Source: Manduca sexta | Lineage: Eukaryota > Arthropoda > Insecta > Lepidoptera > Sphingidae | Assembly: GCF_014839805.1 (NCBI RefSeq) | Contig: NC_051120.1 | Span: forward strand, 2,790,001-2,854,000 | Direction of reading: 5' to 3' | DNA length: 64,000 nucleotides | Part shown: positions 1 through 9,395 of the stretch, one piece after another | Layout of the letters: every line of letters starts with the position of its first letter | Numbering within the stretch: position 1 is the stretch's first letter | Made by a program: the position numbers and the translations under genes | Notes under the pieces: model-generated | Told to the model about the DNA's origin: nothing | Databases searched by the model: none | What the model saw: only the letters and a program-made list of their open reading frames with translations

Positions 1-369
1 ACGATTCCGTCACAAATTATTATGTCGAAGGCCTCCTAGCCTCAGCCTCAACTAAATTACTGTCTCCAAATACGCGGGCGTAATTAAAATACACGCATAC
101 GGAAGTTTACGTAAAATGAACTCTGATTCAAAATGTTATTTTTACTTTTAAGAATTATTTTAAAATATATGTCGAGCATAACCGTTATTTTAAAATATTT
201 CTTATAAAATCCAATCCCCACAGAAGTTATTCAAATTTTAATAGTCTTATTTTAACAATTTTAATTCAGACCACGTAAACTATAGCGCCTTAAAACATGT
301 ATTAAATTGACGATCTACCCATTTAATATCTTTACTTATTATAAAAAAAAGTTTGAAAGCGATAAAATA
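1..369. other. AT-rich non-coding sequence
   Basis: No exon, repeat or structured element is visible. Confidence 0.5.
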
Positions 370-503
370 AAAAACTACCAAACAGATTTCGATGAAATTT
401 TGTATGTAGATTGAGATCTAAGCAAGGACATATGCGAGTAGATATATAGCGTGACTTCCTTCCGAAAAAGAAAATCGCGGGTGAAGCCGCAGGCGAAAGC
501 TAG
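370..503 (+). mobile_element. Helitron 3' end remnant (Lep1-like)
   Basis: The segment begins with the ACTACCAAACAG...GATGAAATTT motif shared with the intact Helitrons (compare 7299-7329 and 39889-39918) and ends GCCGCAGGCGAAAGCTAG followed by T. The small GC hairpin plus CTAG terminus is the Helitron 3' signature. The 5' part is missing. Confidence 0.75.
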
Positions 504-3197
504 TTTATAATAAAATTGCCACAGTCAAATTATAAGAATTCTAAAGTGATACATGACGTGCATAGTGCACTAGCATGCAGTACTGCGTATTTCAAAGTTC
601 TGGATAGCATTGCTATTGTTTTTGAGCAGGCGTGATATTTAACGTCGATTAAGCCAGTACTTGGCATTTACTTTGAAACAAATAATTAAAAATTTAAATA
701 ATGTAATTAATATAAATTATAGTAGTATAATATTAAATCCTAACAATATACTATACTAAATATTTAGAATTTAATTAATTGCGTAGACAATACCTTGTAT
801 TAAGTAACATCATCTAGAATACTGCACTATTTAAATTACCTATCTCGAATAGTAAGATTCAAATTTTTAATACTCGTAGCAGAACCTAGTCAAAATGTAA
901 AATGTATTGGAATTATATTATTAGGTTCTTAAATATTCTTACCAAAAACCATTAATAAGCGTTATTTCACTAATTGTAATTGTGTCGCATAATTCGGGTC
1001 AGATCATAATAGACAAAAGATTATTTAAATGTTTTTCGGCACTACACGGCTAAATGTAATTTCTAAATGCTTAATAAATGAACTATAATGATTTTCTGTT
1101 TACGTGAATGTTTGATAGCGAAATAACATATAATAATTTCATTGCTTTCGCGACATCAAAATCGAAACTTGGGCTTTTCGGACGGGTAATACCTCAATCC
1201 GTCGCGTCACCAAGAAGCCTATAAAGTCTTCGAAACGTTTAAAAAATTGCGATAAAATACGAAAAATAGTTTCGATTCGATAAATTAATCATTTTTTAAA
1301 TTGTTAATATTTTTTAACTTAGAACTGATATTGTTTTGAGGTATGCAATTTAGGAATTATTTTATAGACAATGAAAATTGTGTGAAATAAAATTTAATTA
1401 ACAGTTGTTCACTGCCCAGTTATCAAACCCAGTGTACAATTTGCATGACAATTTTATCTACAATAGAGCATTTTATACTGTTAGACTAATAGACATTTGT
1501 CAGAAATTTTGTCAATAGCATATAGTAAGTTTGTTCGAAATAGAAAAGTAACTGAAGTTCCTAATTAATTCTGTCGTTGTGCTTACCAAATATATTTCTC
1601 CAGTCTTAGACTGTGTACTAACTAACCAATAATAATTATTAATGTAAAAATTTAAAGGTTTGAGATGTTTGAGTGTTTGTAACAAGTAACACCTGAATGG
1701 ATTTTTATAAAATCAGGCTGGCTAAAGTTAGCTTTATCATCGTAGGGTATAATATACTTTTGGCACTCATTTAAATTTTACAAAGATTTATAATACTTTG
1801 AATTGCGGTTGTAGAAAATTTACGGCTTATATAAATAAGATGTAAAATTATAATAGTGACAAAAGGCTAATTAAAACGTGTTACTGACGGTAGACACACT
1901 CTAGAATTGAAATATTTAGATTTTGTTACATGTATAAAAATAATACATTATTTTTTTTAAATAATTTGAGTCGAAGACAAAACAGAACCGAACTCAGAGG
2001 AAGAATACATCGCTTACAATCAGAGGCTTGAATATACTTGTGCAAAAATCTAAATCGATAATATCTTTATTGTTAAGACAAATTCTCTTAAACGTTGATG
2101 TCTTATCCCAGTGTCCAAAGCCGAGGTTCGTAGCTTGTTAATGCTTTGCCCTTAGGTCGTTTAACTTTCAAGGGTTGCAAGCGTCTAAAGCGCTCACCTA
2201 AAAGCCCGGTATCTTTGTATAAGCCGGCTCTTGCCAGGCTTGCCAGTCGTGGATAAAAAATGGGCAAATTATTTCACAAATGGAATTGATGTACAAATTC
2301 AACGTCATTCCATCAGAGTATTCCGCTTTCAATTTCATTCTTATTTAGAATAGTTATAGAATAATGTAAGGGATGTCTGCGAACGATACGATTAAATGTA
2401 AAAGATGTAATCAGAGTAAGATAAAATATCTGTAGCCACAGGCGTATTTATAATTACTGTGATAGGTTTTAAAGTTGTCTGGATTTTATTGCCAAATTAT
2501 ACACTGCCTCACACTTCCAATATGAAGGGGCGATAATAGAATTATTTATTTTGGTTTGCAATCGACCGAATTTAGAATTATAATTAGATCTAGAATTCCG
2601 TATTCTAAATATAGACTGATTTTTATTTATCAGCTTATTTTGATAGTTATTCGTTCAAAAATGTCTTTAGATATTGTATTTTGGTAATAGTCGGTCGCTT
2701 GCGATAAACATTACAAGGAACGAAAATGCATATTTCACAATGTATTTGTAGTTTAATATTATTATATTAGATTATCTATACGTAATAAAATATTAATATA
2801 CATTATACTATTGTTTTATTTTCTAAAACCTCTTTTTCACATTTTTAAGACGAGACGAGATAGCTTTATGGTTGTATGATTGTACATCTACATGGAGAAT
2901 ACCTTACGGTGGTAGTGTTGTTTTCATTAAGACAAATACTTATATGGTTTCATTTAGAAACGTAATGAAAAATCCCTATATCAGCCACAATAATCTTATA
3001 ATATGGTTCGTGTACAACTATAAAGCCGATCGATGCCAATTAAACTAAGTTAGCTATCTGAGCTTTATGTATAAGTATATGCTGGTGTACCTTTTTTAAA
3101 TAAACTAAAAATGCTTTCCAATTACAATACTTTTTACATGATTAAATAATAAATTAAATACTTTTTACATACGTTAAACTAGAACACACCGATGAAG
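504..3197. other. Non-coding sequence downstream of Trmt61a
   Basis: About 2.7 kb of AT-rich DNA with stops in every frame. No recognisable gene or repeat; 2090-2260 is somewhat richer in G+C but shows no motif I know. Confidence 0.5.
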
Positions 3198-3292
3198 AAT
3201 GCTGCTTGGCGGCACAAATAGACATTGCAGCGATACTAATTTAATCGGACTATACACATAGGGCATGAGAAACCTACCACCTCTTGAAGTGT
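3198..3292 (-). mobile_element. Bm1-like SINE, 5' fragment
   Basis: The plus strand carries GCTGCTTGGCGGCACAAATA, AGACATTGCAGCG and a GAGAAACCTACCACC end, matching part of the better copy at 27258-27573 on the same strand. It is diverged and truncated. Confidence 0.6.
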
Positions 3293-3552
3293 CATACTAA
3301 CACATTTTTAAAATTTGTTTCACACCTTTACGCTTCTGAACTACGTGTGTACCTGACCAATCATATATTTTTAGATATTCGACGGTTGGTTGTACCGAAT
3401 CGGTAAGTATATCAAGGGCTTAAGAACTAAAAAGGGTGGATAGGCCATGCTCTTTAAAAAGCATGAAAGGGATAAATAGAAAATGAAAATAAAAGTAAAT
3501 TTCTATTGAAATTGTTTCATGTCAATACAATTTTTTTTTTAAATAATAATAC

Positions 3553-3650
3553 TTATGATGTAGAATTGTCAATATTTTCACTTGCGGTTCCAGCATTCGT
3601 TTCTGCAGCTTTATCTTCGCTTGTTTCTAATTTAGCTCTCTTTGAATTAC
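3553..3650 (-). CDS. Trmt61a: Trmt61a terminal exon with stop codon
   Basis: After the acceptor AATTTCAG (AG at 3652-3651) the minus strand encodes NSKRAKLETSEDKAAE and then a polar tail ending NIDNSTS, with TAA at 3555-3553. The exon starts with GT, which joins the A left by the exon at 4170-4299 to give serine, so the junction reads FVRS then NSKRAK. The tail is acidic and low in complexity, with a short basic KRAK patch near its start, as expected of a poorly conserved C-terminus. I see no AATAAA within about 100 bases downstream on the minus strand; a weak variant AATAGA lies at 3507-3502. Assignment rests on phase, splice site, codon-like composition and position; the tail is not a conserved family motif, hence lower confidence. 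Confidence 0.75.
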
Positions 3651-3752
3651 CTGAAATTGATTAAATTATCTTAAAATTAATGTCATAAAAAAAAAATTGT
3701 TTTATATTTTTTACATGTAAGCTATGGTTACTTACATGAAGAGTACACACAC

Positions 3753-3795
3753 ACACTCACACTCACACTCACACGCACACGCACACGCACACACA

Positions 3796-3831
<36 letters not shown>
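3753..3831. repeat. (CA)n microsatellite
   Basis: An interrupted run of CA, with CACT, CACG and CGCG variants, ending in about fifteen CA units. It abuts the 3' end of the adjoining SINE, whose family has a (TG)n tail on its own strand, so the array most likely grew from that tail. Confidence 0.9.
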
Positions 3832-3832
<1 letters not shown>

Positions 3833-4070
3833 AACATCACGCATTTATCCCCGAAGGGGTATGCAGAGGCGCAACCATGGCACCCACTTTTCGCCAAGTG
3901 TGTTCTGTCCCATTATGTGATAGGGGGCGAGCCTATCGCCATATCGGGTACAAATTCCAGACTCCGGGCTGATACTGAGCAGAAAAACCCAAATATCACT
4001 TTGTCCGACCCAAGATCTCAGAGCGCTGTCATACCGCGCATGCAGTAGAACTACGCCACCGAGGCAGTCA
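3832..4070 (-). mobile_element. tRNA-derived SINE (family A), full length
   Basis: Read on the minus strand it starts ACTGCCTCGGTGGCGTAG (box A-like), continues through a diverged box B region and GATATGGCGATAGGCTCGCC, and ends CCCCTTCGGGGATAAATGCG with a TG tail. It shares head, body and tail with copies at 13.5, 43.5, 49.5 and 56.6 kb. It sits in the last Trmt61a intron on the gene's strand. I see no clear target-site duplication. The family name is not assigned. Confidence 0.88.
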
Positions 4071-4169
4071 TAATGCTCGATGTCATAATGCGTGCTACTA
4101 TTGATCCTGACTTACGGGGGTTGTAGTGGCTGTGAGGGCGGGAGTTTCTTATAAAGATGAGATACATAC

Positions 4170-4299
4170 TTCTTACAAAGCTGGGCGGTAACGTAGCGAC
4201 TGTCAAGTACCCCGTGTGACCTGGGTTGGCTTGCGGCCACGCTCCCACTACGTAGCTCGTTTCGCTGCTTGGCTTCTCCTCGACTGGACGCTCGGAGCT
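4170..4299 (-). CDS. Trmt61a: Trmt61a penultimate exon (C-terminal GHTGYLT motif)
   Basis: The minus strand encodes a variable linker beginning SSERPVEEKPSSETSYVVG, then NPGHTGYLTVATLPPSFVR. GHTGYLTFA is the C-terminal strand motif of TRMT61A proteins, so this is the same gene as the exon at 40.1 kb. The acceptor is TTGTCGCAG (AG at 4301-4300), phase 0, matching the phase-0 donor at 40059. The chosen donor is GTATGT at 4169-4164, which leaves one base (A) of a codon; this fits the next exon, which starts with GT and completes a serine. A second possible donor, GTAAGA at 4176-4171, is in phase 0 and does not fit that exon. Length 130 nt. If neither donor is used, the frame stays open into the SINE downstream and stops at a TAG inside the SINE head. 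Confidence 0.9.
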
Positions 4300-4659
4300 C
4301 TGCGACAATTAACGTAAAATTGGTGACTGTAGAATATATTTTATTCTGGCAACATTACTGATAACAAAAGGTGAAACGGATTGCTCGAACAAAGGAGTTG
4401 GGTTAAGACAAGTTTCAAAAACTAAACCTCGAAGTAACTGTTGTAACAATTGTTAAAATTGCAACATTTAACATGGTTGCATCTCTGTCTACCTCTTCGG
4501 TTCTTCGAAGATACAGATGTAAATTCTATTCAAATAAAATCTACAAAGACGATTACAAACTCTCAAAATTTAAACCAAACTTTAATAAACAGAATTAACG
4601 CTCAATTTGTGCAGTTTAACGCGTGTTAACTAGGTTATTACCGAAATGATTCATTAGTG

Positions 4660-4800
4660 CGTGCTCCGCGCTAAATGGTATGACGTCACGCGTCATCGCA
4701 GCCAGCGCGAGATGTGCAGACGTGAACGACGCCATTACGCACCTGCCGGCCCGATACGTGTCTGATGGGCAGTACAGTCGGAGTCGGAGTACAGTCGGGC
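4660..4800. promoter_or_regulatory. CpG-rich patch with a perfect CRE-like site
   Basis: A CG-rich island in AT-rich intron. It contains TGACGTCA at 4681-4688 (the CREB/ATF palindrome), overlapped by a second GCGTCA, and a short direct repeat of AGTACAGTCGG around 4770-4800. Regulatory function is inference only. Confidence 0.3.
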
Positions 4801-6178
4801 ATGATTTAGTACATTATTTTATTAATAGTCGTAGATTTACATATTTGAAATACTCTTTTCTCTTGCCTAACTATGTATTCCTTTCGTTTAAGGTCGACAA
4901 TGTGTCCTGGATGTTACTAGTATTGTGGGTATTTATAGGCCGGAGACATCATTTAGTATCCGCTGAACTATAAGCTTGTTTGCGGGACAATGCTATGAAG
5001 ATTGATAACAAGCAGTCTAGGTAAGTTGAGATCTATAATCAAGAAGGGATTGAAGCGTTTAAATTTGCTTTGAACCAAAGTTACCTAAATTTACGAGAGT
5101 TGTCTGTATCTAGCAACTCTTTTCCGCCTAGGCATAAAATCTTCACAAATTTTGAAATGAAACGAAACTGTTTTAAATTCTCGTTTCAGCACTTATTTGT
5201 CTAACCGGAGTTTTGAAACAACCCATTTTCGGAAACATTGGCCAGTTTGGAAACACAAATAGTTTAGCTTTGGTGAGACCACAAACTACCATAGCTTGCC
5301 GATACTACCCAGCTAAACTACACGAAACACAATAAACAAAATATATTAGAAACACAATCTAACATTTACGTTCGCGATACTCCGCGAAGCGGGTCAGGGC
5401 GCGGAGCATAATTACAGATGTCACGGCTAGGATCCGTCTGTCGTCCTTCAGCGTTTCAACCGCATTACACAGTCTGTGGGAATGAGCTTCTCAACGCGGG
5501 CAGGTGGGCAGGTAATTAAATGTAATTCCACTTTGCCCTTACCAATGTTAGATGCGTGCTCATTGTGATTCATTGAGTAAATCATGGTTTGATATTAAAT
5601 CTCCCTTTTGTATATACGCTGGCTATTTTTCAACGTGACCGTTGGAAATTAGGTGATCATGAGGAAACTGGCTAAAGGGTTATGAATCTCGGCTCAGGTC
5701 GACCACTGGGGAAGGATGGAGATCATCGACGATTATGGGATCTCTTACTGTAATTCGTCGGCACGTGCGCCGGAATTATTAGAAGGTAGGACGGGGAATG
5801 TAGCGAGAATGGAAGTGCAGTAGTATAATGTAAATCGAGCTAGTGTTCTTCAAACACATGCACTGTTGACTCGTGGAAGATTTACAAAAAATGATGGAAC
5901 CTAGGCACTGAGATAAAAGAGACCTATCTAGTGAATTCTACGTTGTTCGAAACCTATCCGCACCTTTCAGAGCAAGCAAGGTTGTGACGCAATAAATGCT
6001 CATAGAGCGTCTGATGACAAGGCAGGCGCGGTGCGGTGGCGCCGGTTGGCTGTGATGACAGGCCGCTGCTGGCGACAGTGTGCTCTCTAATTAGAGGCAT
6101 TACTGAATGTTAGGGGGCTATTGGTGGTGCTTTCGAAAATGGAGTATAATTTTATTTTATGTTCAGATTAAATTGTTT
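4801..6178. other. Intronic sequence without recognisable features
   Basis: No repeat family shared with the rest of the window and no coding signal. Some mildly G+C-rich stretches (5380-5520, 5980-6100) are unassigned. Confidence 0.45.
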
Positions 6179-6298
6179 GACTGCCCCGTGGCGTAGTTGT
6201 AATGCGTATACGGTACAAAGATTGGTGGCCCTGGGTTCGAATCCTGGGTCGGCTCAAAAAAATTGTTGACTGGGTTTTTTTACCTGATGAAATATTAT
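6179..6298 (+). mobile_element. SINE with family A-like tRNA head
   Basis: It starts GACTGCCCCGTGGCGTAGTT (box A-like) and has a perfect box B, GGTTCGAATCC, at 6235-6245, so the polymerase III promoter looks well kept. After CTGGGTCGGCTC it departs from family A: a T-rich stretch then leads into the inverted repeat at 6299. It may be a subfamily with a different 3' end. Confidence 0.7.
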
Positions 6299-6543
6299 AC
6301 ATATGAGTATTTCTCATAATTAATGTACGTAACGAAAATGTTTTTTTCCGAAATATTCTCATCTGTTTTTTTTTTATTTGTCTTGAGTCATTTATAATAC
6401 ATATTATGTGCGATAACAAATGTACATATTAAGACAAAAAAAAGTAAAATCTTTTTCGTTACGTACATTTATTTTGTGATATACTCATATGCAGAGTTAA
6501 TACATTTTCATTGTGTACATTTATTTCGAGAAATACTCATATG
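6299..6543. repeat. Inverted and tandem copies of a SINE-tail sequence
   Basis: The sequence CATATGAGTATTTCTCATAA...GTACGTAACGAAAATG at 6299-6340 recurs as its reverse complement at 6450-6491 and again, more diverged, at 6503-6543. The first two could form a hairpin of about 42-bp arms with a 110-nt loop. Confidence 0.8.
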
Positions 6544-6548
6544 CATAA

Positions 6549-7452
6549 TCTATACTTCTATACTATTATATAAAGCTGAAGAGTTTGTTTGTTTGTTTGT
6601 TTGTTTGTTTGTTTGTTTGAACGCGCTAATCTCAGGAACTACCGGTCCAAACTGAAAAATTCTTTTTGCGTTGGATAGCCCTTTGTTCGTGGAGTGCTAT
6701 AGGCTATATATCATCACGCTATACCCAATAGGAGCGGAGCAGTAATGTCTAATCTCAGCAACTACTGGTCCGAACTGAAAAAATCTTTTTGCGTTGGATA
6801 GCCCTTTGTTCGTGGAGTGCTATAGGCTATATATCATCACGCTATACCCATTAGGAGCGGAGCAGTAATGGCTAATCTCAGGAACTACCGGTCCAAACTG
6901 AAAAATTCTTTTTGCGTTGGATAGCCCTTTGTTCGTGGAGTGCTATAGGCTATATATCATCACGCTATGCCCAATAGGAGCGGAGCAGTAATCGCTAATC
7001 TCAGGAACTACCGGTTCGAACTGAAAAATATTTTTGTGTTGGATAGCCCTTTGTTCCTGGAGTGCTATAGGTTATATATCGTCACGCTATGACCAATCGG
7101 AGCGGAGCAGTAATGAAACATGTTGCAAAAACGGGGAAAAATTATTAGTTTTGAGAGCTTCCGTTGCGTGCGCTGCGTAAACGGTTAAAGTTATGCAACA
7201 ATGATGTATGACGGGATTAATCCTCTTAAAAAGTTCTAAAAAATATATTATATAACAAACGTCCCCCGCTGCATCTGTCTGCCTGAACGTGTTAAACTCA
7301 AAAACTACCTAACGTATTAAGATGAAATTTGGTATGGAGACAGTTTGAGACCCTGGGAAGAACATGGGCTCCCGGGAAACTACTACTTTTATAACGGAAA
7401 ACTTTAGCCTGAAAAACTTTATAACGCGGGCGGAGCCGCGGGCAAAAGCTAG
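6549..7452 (+). mobile_element. Non-autonomous Helitron, Lep1-like, with four 123-bp repeats
   Basis: The element begins TCTATACT (duplicated: 6549-6556 and 6557-6564), then AAGCTGAAGAG and about eight TTTG units, and ends GCGGGCGGAGCCGCGGGC, AAAAG and CTAG, followed by T. These are the 5' TC, 3' hairpin and CTAG ends of Helitrons, and the flanks (A before, T after) fit the A/T target. Between 6625 and 7115 are four tandem units of about 123 bp, each opening with GCTAATCTCAGGAACTACCG or a close variant and ending GGAGCGGAGCAGTAATG. It has no transposase and depends on an autonomous partner. Confidence 0.92.
6625..7115 (+). repeat. 123-bp tandem repeat array, four units
   Basis: Units start at 6625, 6748, 6871 and 6994. 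They differ by a few substitutions each; the last is the most diverged. The same array has six units in the Helitron at 38.9 kb. Confidence 0.93.
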
Positions 7453-7718
7453 TATATCATACGAACCGATCGTTCACCGCGCCATCATAAATTTCACAAT
7501 AAAAATGTAATCTAGCTGAAATCGGATCGCGTTCGAAAGCCACCCATGCACAAATCATTTGATTAAGTCGGCCCGTGGGTGTAACAAGAGTGTAACACAC
7601 TTTGATTTCATAACTCGATGTTATAAACTAACCTAACTAGACTGAATATAATCCTTTCGATAGCAATTTTGTACTGATTTACAGTGGATTGCGTTTGAGT
7701 TGTACTTTTACCTTATAG

Positions 7719-7885
7719 CAGCGGTCGGCAACCTTTTGGTAGGCAAGGGCTACAAGGTGGCAAAATTAATCTTAAAGCGGGCCATACGTATAACATAAAC
7801 CTAGAAACCCTGCTTTAGATGCGCTTACTCTTAATTTAATACATTTATTTTGATATTTTAGCCTTATTACAAAACGGGCCACAAA
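7719..7885 (+). mobile_element. Possible hAT-type element end
   Basis: CAGCGGTCGGCAACCTTTTG at 7719-7738 resembles a hAT terminal inverted repeat, and GGGCTACAAGG and GCGGGCCATACG follow. I could not find the matching other end or an 8-bp duplication, so this is at best a one-ended remnant. Confidence 0.4.
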
Positions 7886-7967
7886 TGCCTTATGTAATGG
7901 TGGTTATGTGAATAACGCTCCTCATGGCATATCTTAAAGTATAGTGTTATATCAAATACGTCAAATC

Positions 7968-8092
7968 AACACACACGCATTTTATCCCCGAAGAGGTATG
8001 GAGACGTGCAACAGGTGCACCCACTTTTCGCCGTGTGTATTCCATCCTATATTTGATAGGGATGAGTAGAAAAACCCAATATCTCTTTGCCC
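7968..8092 (-). mobile_element. Family A SINE, 3' fragment
   Basis: The plus strand shows ACACACACGCATTTTATCCC, CGAAGAGGTATGGAG and GCACCCACTTTTCGCC, then GAGTAGAAAAACCCAATATC. The tRNA head and part of the middle are missing. Confidence 0.75.
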
Positions 8093-8611
8093 GATTCATA
8101 TCATAATGCAGTGATGAAAATTATCATATTTAAAGCGTCTACGCTTCGTCTCGATTGCTACAAATTAATAACATTGGACGGGCCGATTCCTAGTTGGTCA
8201 TCACTTATAGACACACACTACTCCTGCCCAGTGACTTATCCCCCACATGATAGCGAAACACGGGAAAAAAATATCATTGGACGGGTCTTCAAAATGGAAA
8301 ATTTCGAACTAAGACCTTTGTTAAAAATCAGTGCAATTAATTGGCTTGAATAAATAGACAATAAGGGTATTCACCTGAAAGTAAGGCAAGTAAATAAATC
8401 CTGTGTGATGTCGAACGCTTGGGAATAAGCGCCTCATCAATGCAAGTGAGACGTAGTTTAACAGTTAGCCTTTTGTTCAACACGCCGACCGGCGCATGCC
8501 TTGTAATATAAACTCTAGATTCAAATTCATCGTACAATGTTATTAGACACAGGTATAGTCAGATACAGAAGTAGCTCAACAAATTCAATACTTCAAAGCG
8601 CTTCTACACTT
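8093..8611. other. Intronic sequence, nothing recognised
   Basis: A plus-strand open frame (8087-8353) begins inside the SINE fragment and looks accidental. Confidence 0.45.
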
Positions 8612-8717
8612 GACTTCAATCGAAAAATTATTTTTTCTGTGTCTAAAATAAAGATACAGAAAAAATAATATTTCGATTGTAGTCGAAACTAAAAAGGTTA
8701 ACTAAAATAAAGTTAAC
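8612..8717. repeat. Two adjacent hairpins with the same loop
   Basis: Hairpin one has 29-bp arms at 8612-8640 and 8656-8684 with two mismatches. Hairpin two has 8-bp perfect arms (GGTTAACT / AGTTAACC) at 8695-8717. Both loops contain the identical 11-mer CTAAAATAAAG (8643-8653 and 8702-8712). Confidence 0.85.
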
Positions 8718-9189
8718 CATTTAAAGTTTACATTAGCGATCGAAAAACGACTGTTGATAGGGATACCAAAGATTAGTTTCAGCTATTTCTGTGGCTGACT
8801 GTAGGTAGATATTTGGTATTATAAAAATAATTAAAAATAATCATATTAACCAAATCCTGGTTAGTAGTTGGAAGAATAGACTTTTCTATATAGTATTTTC
8901 AAAAGAGCAAAAATTAATAACACTAAGGAAAAGGGCACTCTTGAGATTTCAGACAAATCTTCTTAATGACGTCATAAAACAGGATGGAAGATTTCATATT
9001 TGAAATATGAGAGTCATTAGAGTTCGCTGAGTCTATACAAACTGAATGGCTGGTTCCACAGCTATTGGGCAGCAAGGCTTCGCAAGCTATTGGTATATTC
9101 TATTTTAAAAATCACTTAAAATCGGGAGAGCGACATACTCGTTTGTTACTTTACGCTATAAAAATATACTATCTAAATAGAAGAAGGCA
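8718..9189. other. Intronic sequence with one CRE-like site
   Basis: TGACGTCA occurs at 8967-8974. Nothing else is recognised. Confidence 0.4.
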
Positions 9190-9395
9190 TAAGGCGGACC
9201 GCGACCAATGTACACAAGGTGTTAAAACCCGCCATAGTGTCCCACGTAAGAGTGTCGCGTTCCGAGATCAGCCTGTGTATCCAGTTCCAACAGGCCGGCA
9301 TAATCGTATCGACTGTCGAGGAGTAATCTCAGTCGACATTCTATTGGACCCCACTCCATTTACCATCAGACGTAAGGGTCACTTAACAGTGGCCG
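9190..9395 (+). mobile_element. Dispersed repeat family B, copy 1
   Basis: Contains ACACAAGGTGTTAAAACC, GTGTCGCGTTCCGAGATCAG, CCTGTGTATCCAGTTCCAAC, AGGCCGGCATAATCGTATCG and CTATTGGACCCCACTCCA. The same blocks in the same order occur at 46.3 kb (plus) and 61.5-61.9 kb (minus), and a partial copy lies at 22.0 kb (minus). It is probably a SINE or a LINE 3' end common in Lepidoptera; I cannot name it. Confidence 0.75.

Larger units (their letters stand above)
3651..4169 (-). other. Trmt61a: Last intron of Trmt61a, carrying a SINE
   Basis: This 519-nt phase-1 intron starts GTATGT and ends TTTCAG on the minus strand. Nearly half is a same-strand tRNA-derived SINE and its dinucleotide tail; the remainder shows nothing else. 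Confidence 0.75.

Noticed and set aside
3724..3972. An open frame encoding a histidine/threonine-rich protein
   Set aside because: It is the translation of the CA microsatellite running into a SINE.
6181..6255. A true tRNA gene
   Set aside because: Boxes A and B are present but there is no sequence able to form a full cloverleaf acceptor stem, and the head is shared with the SINE family.
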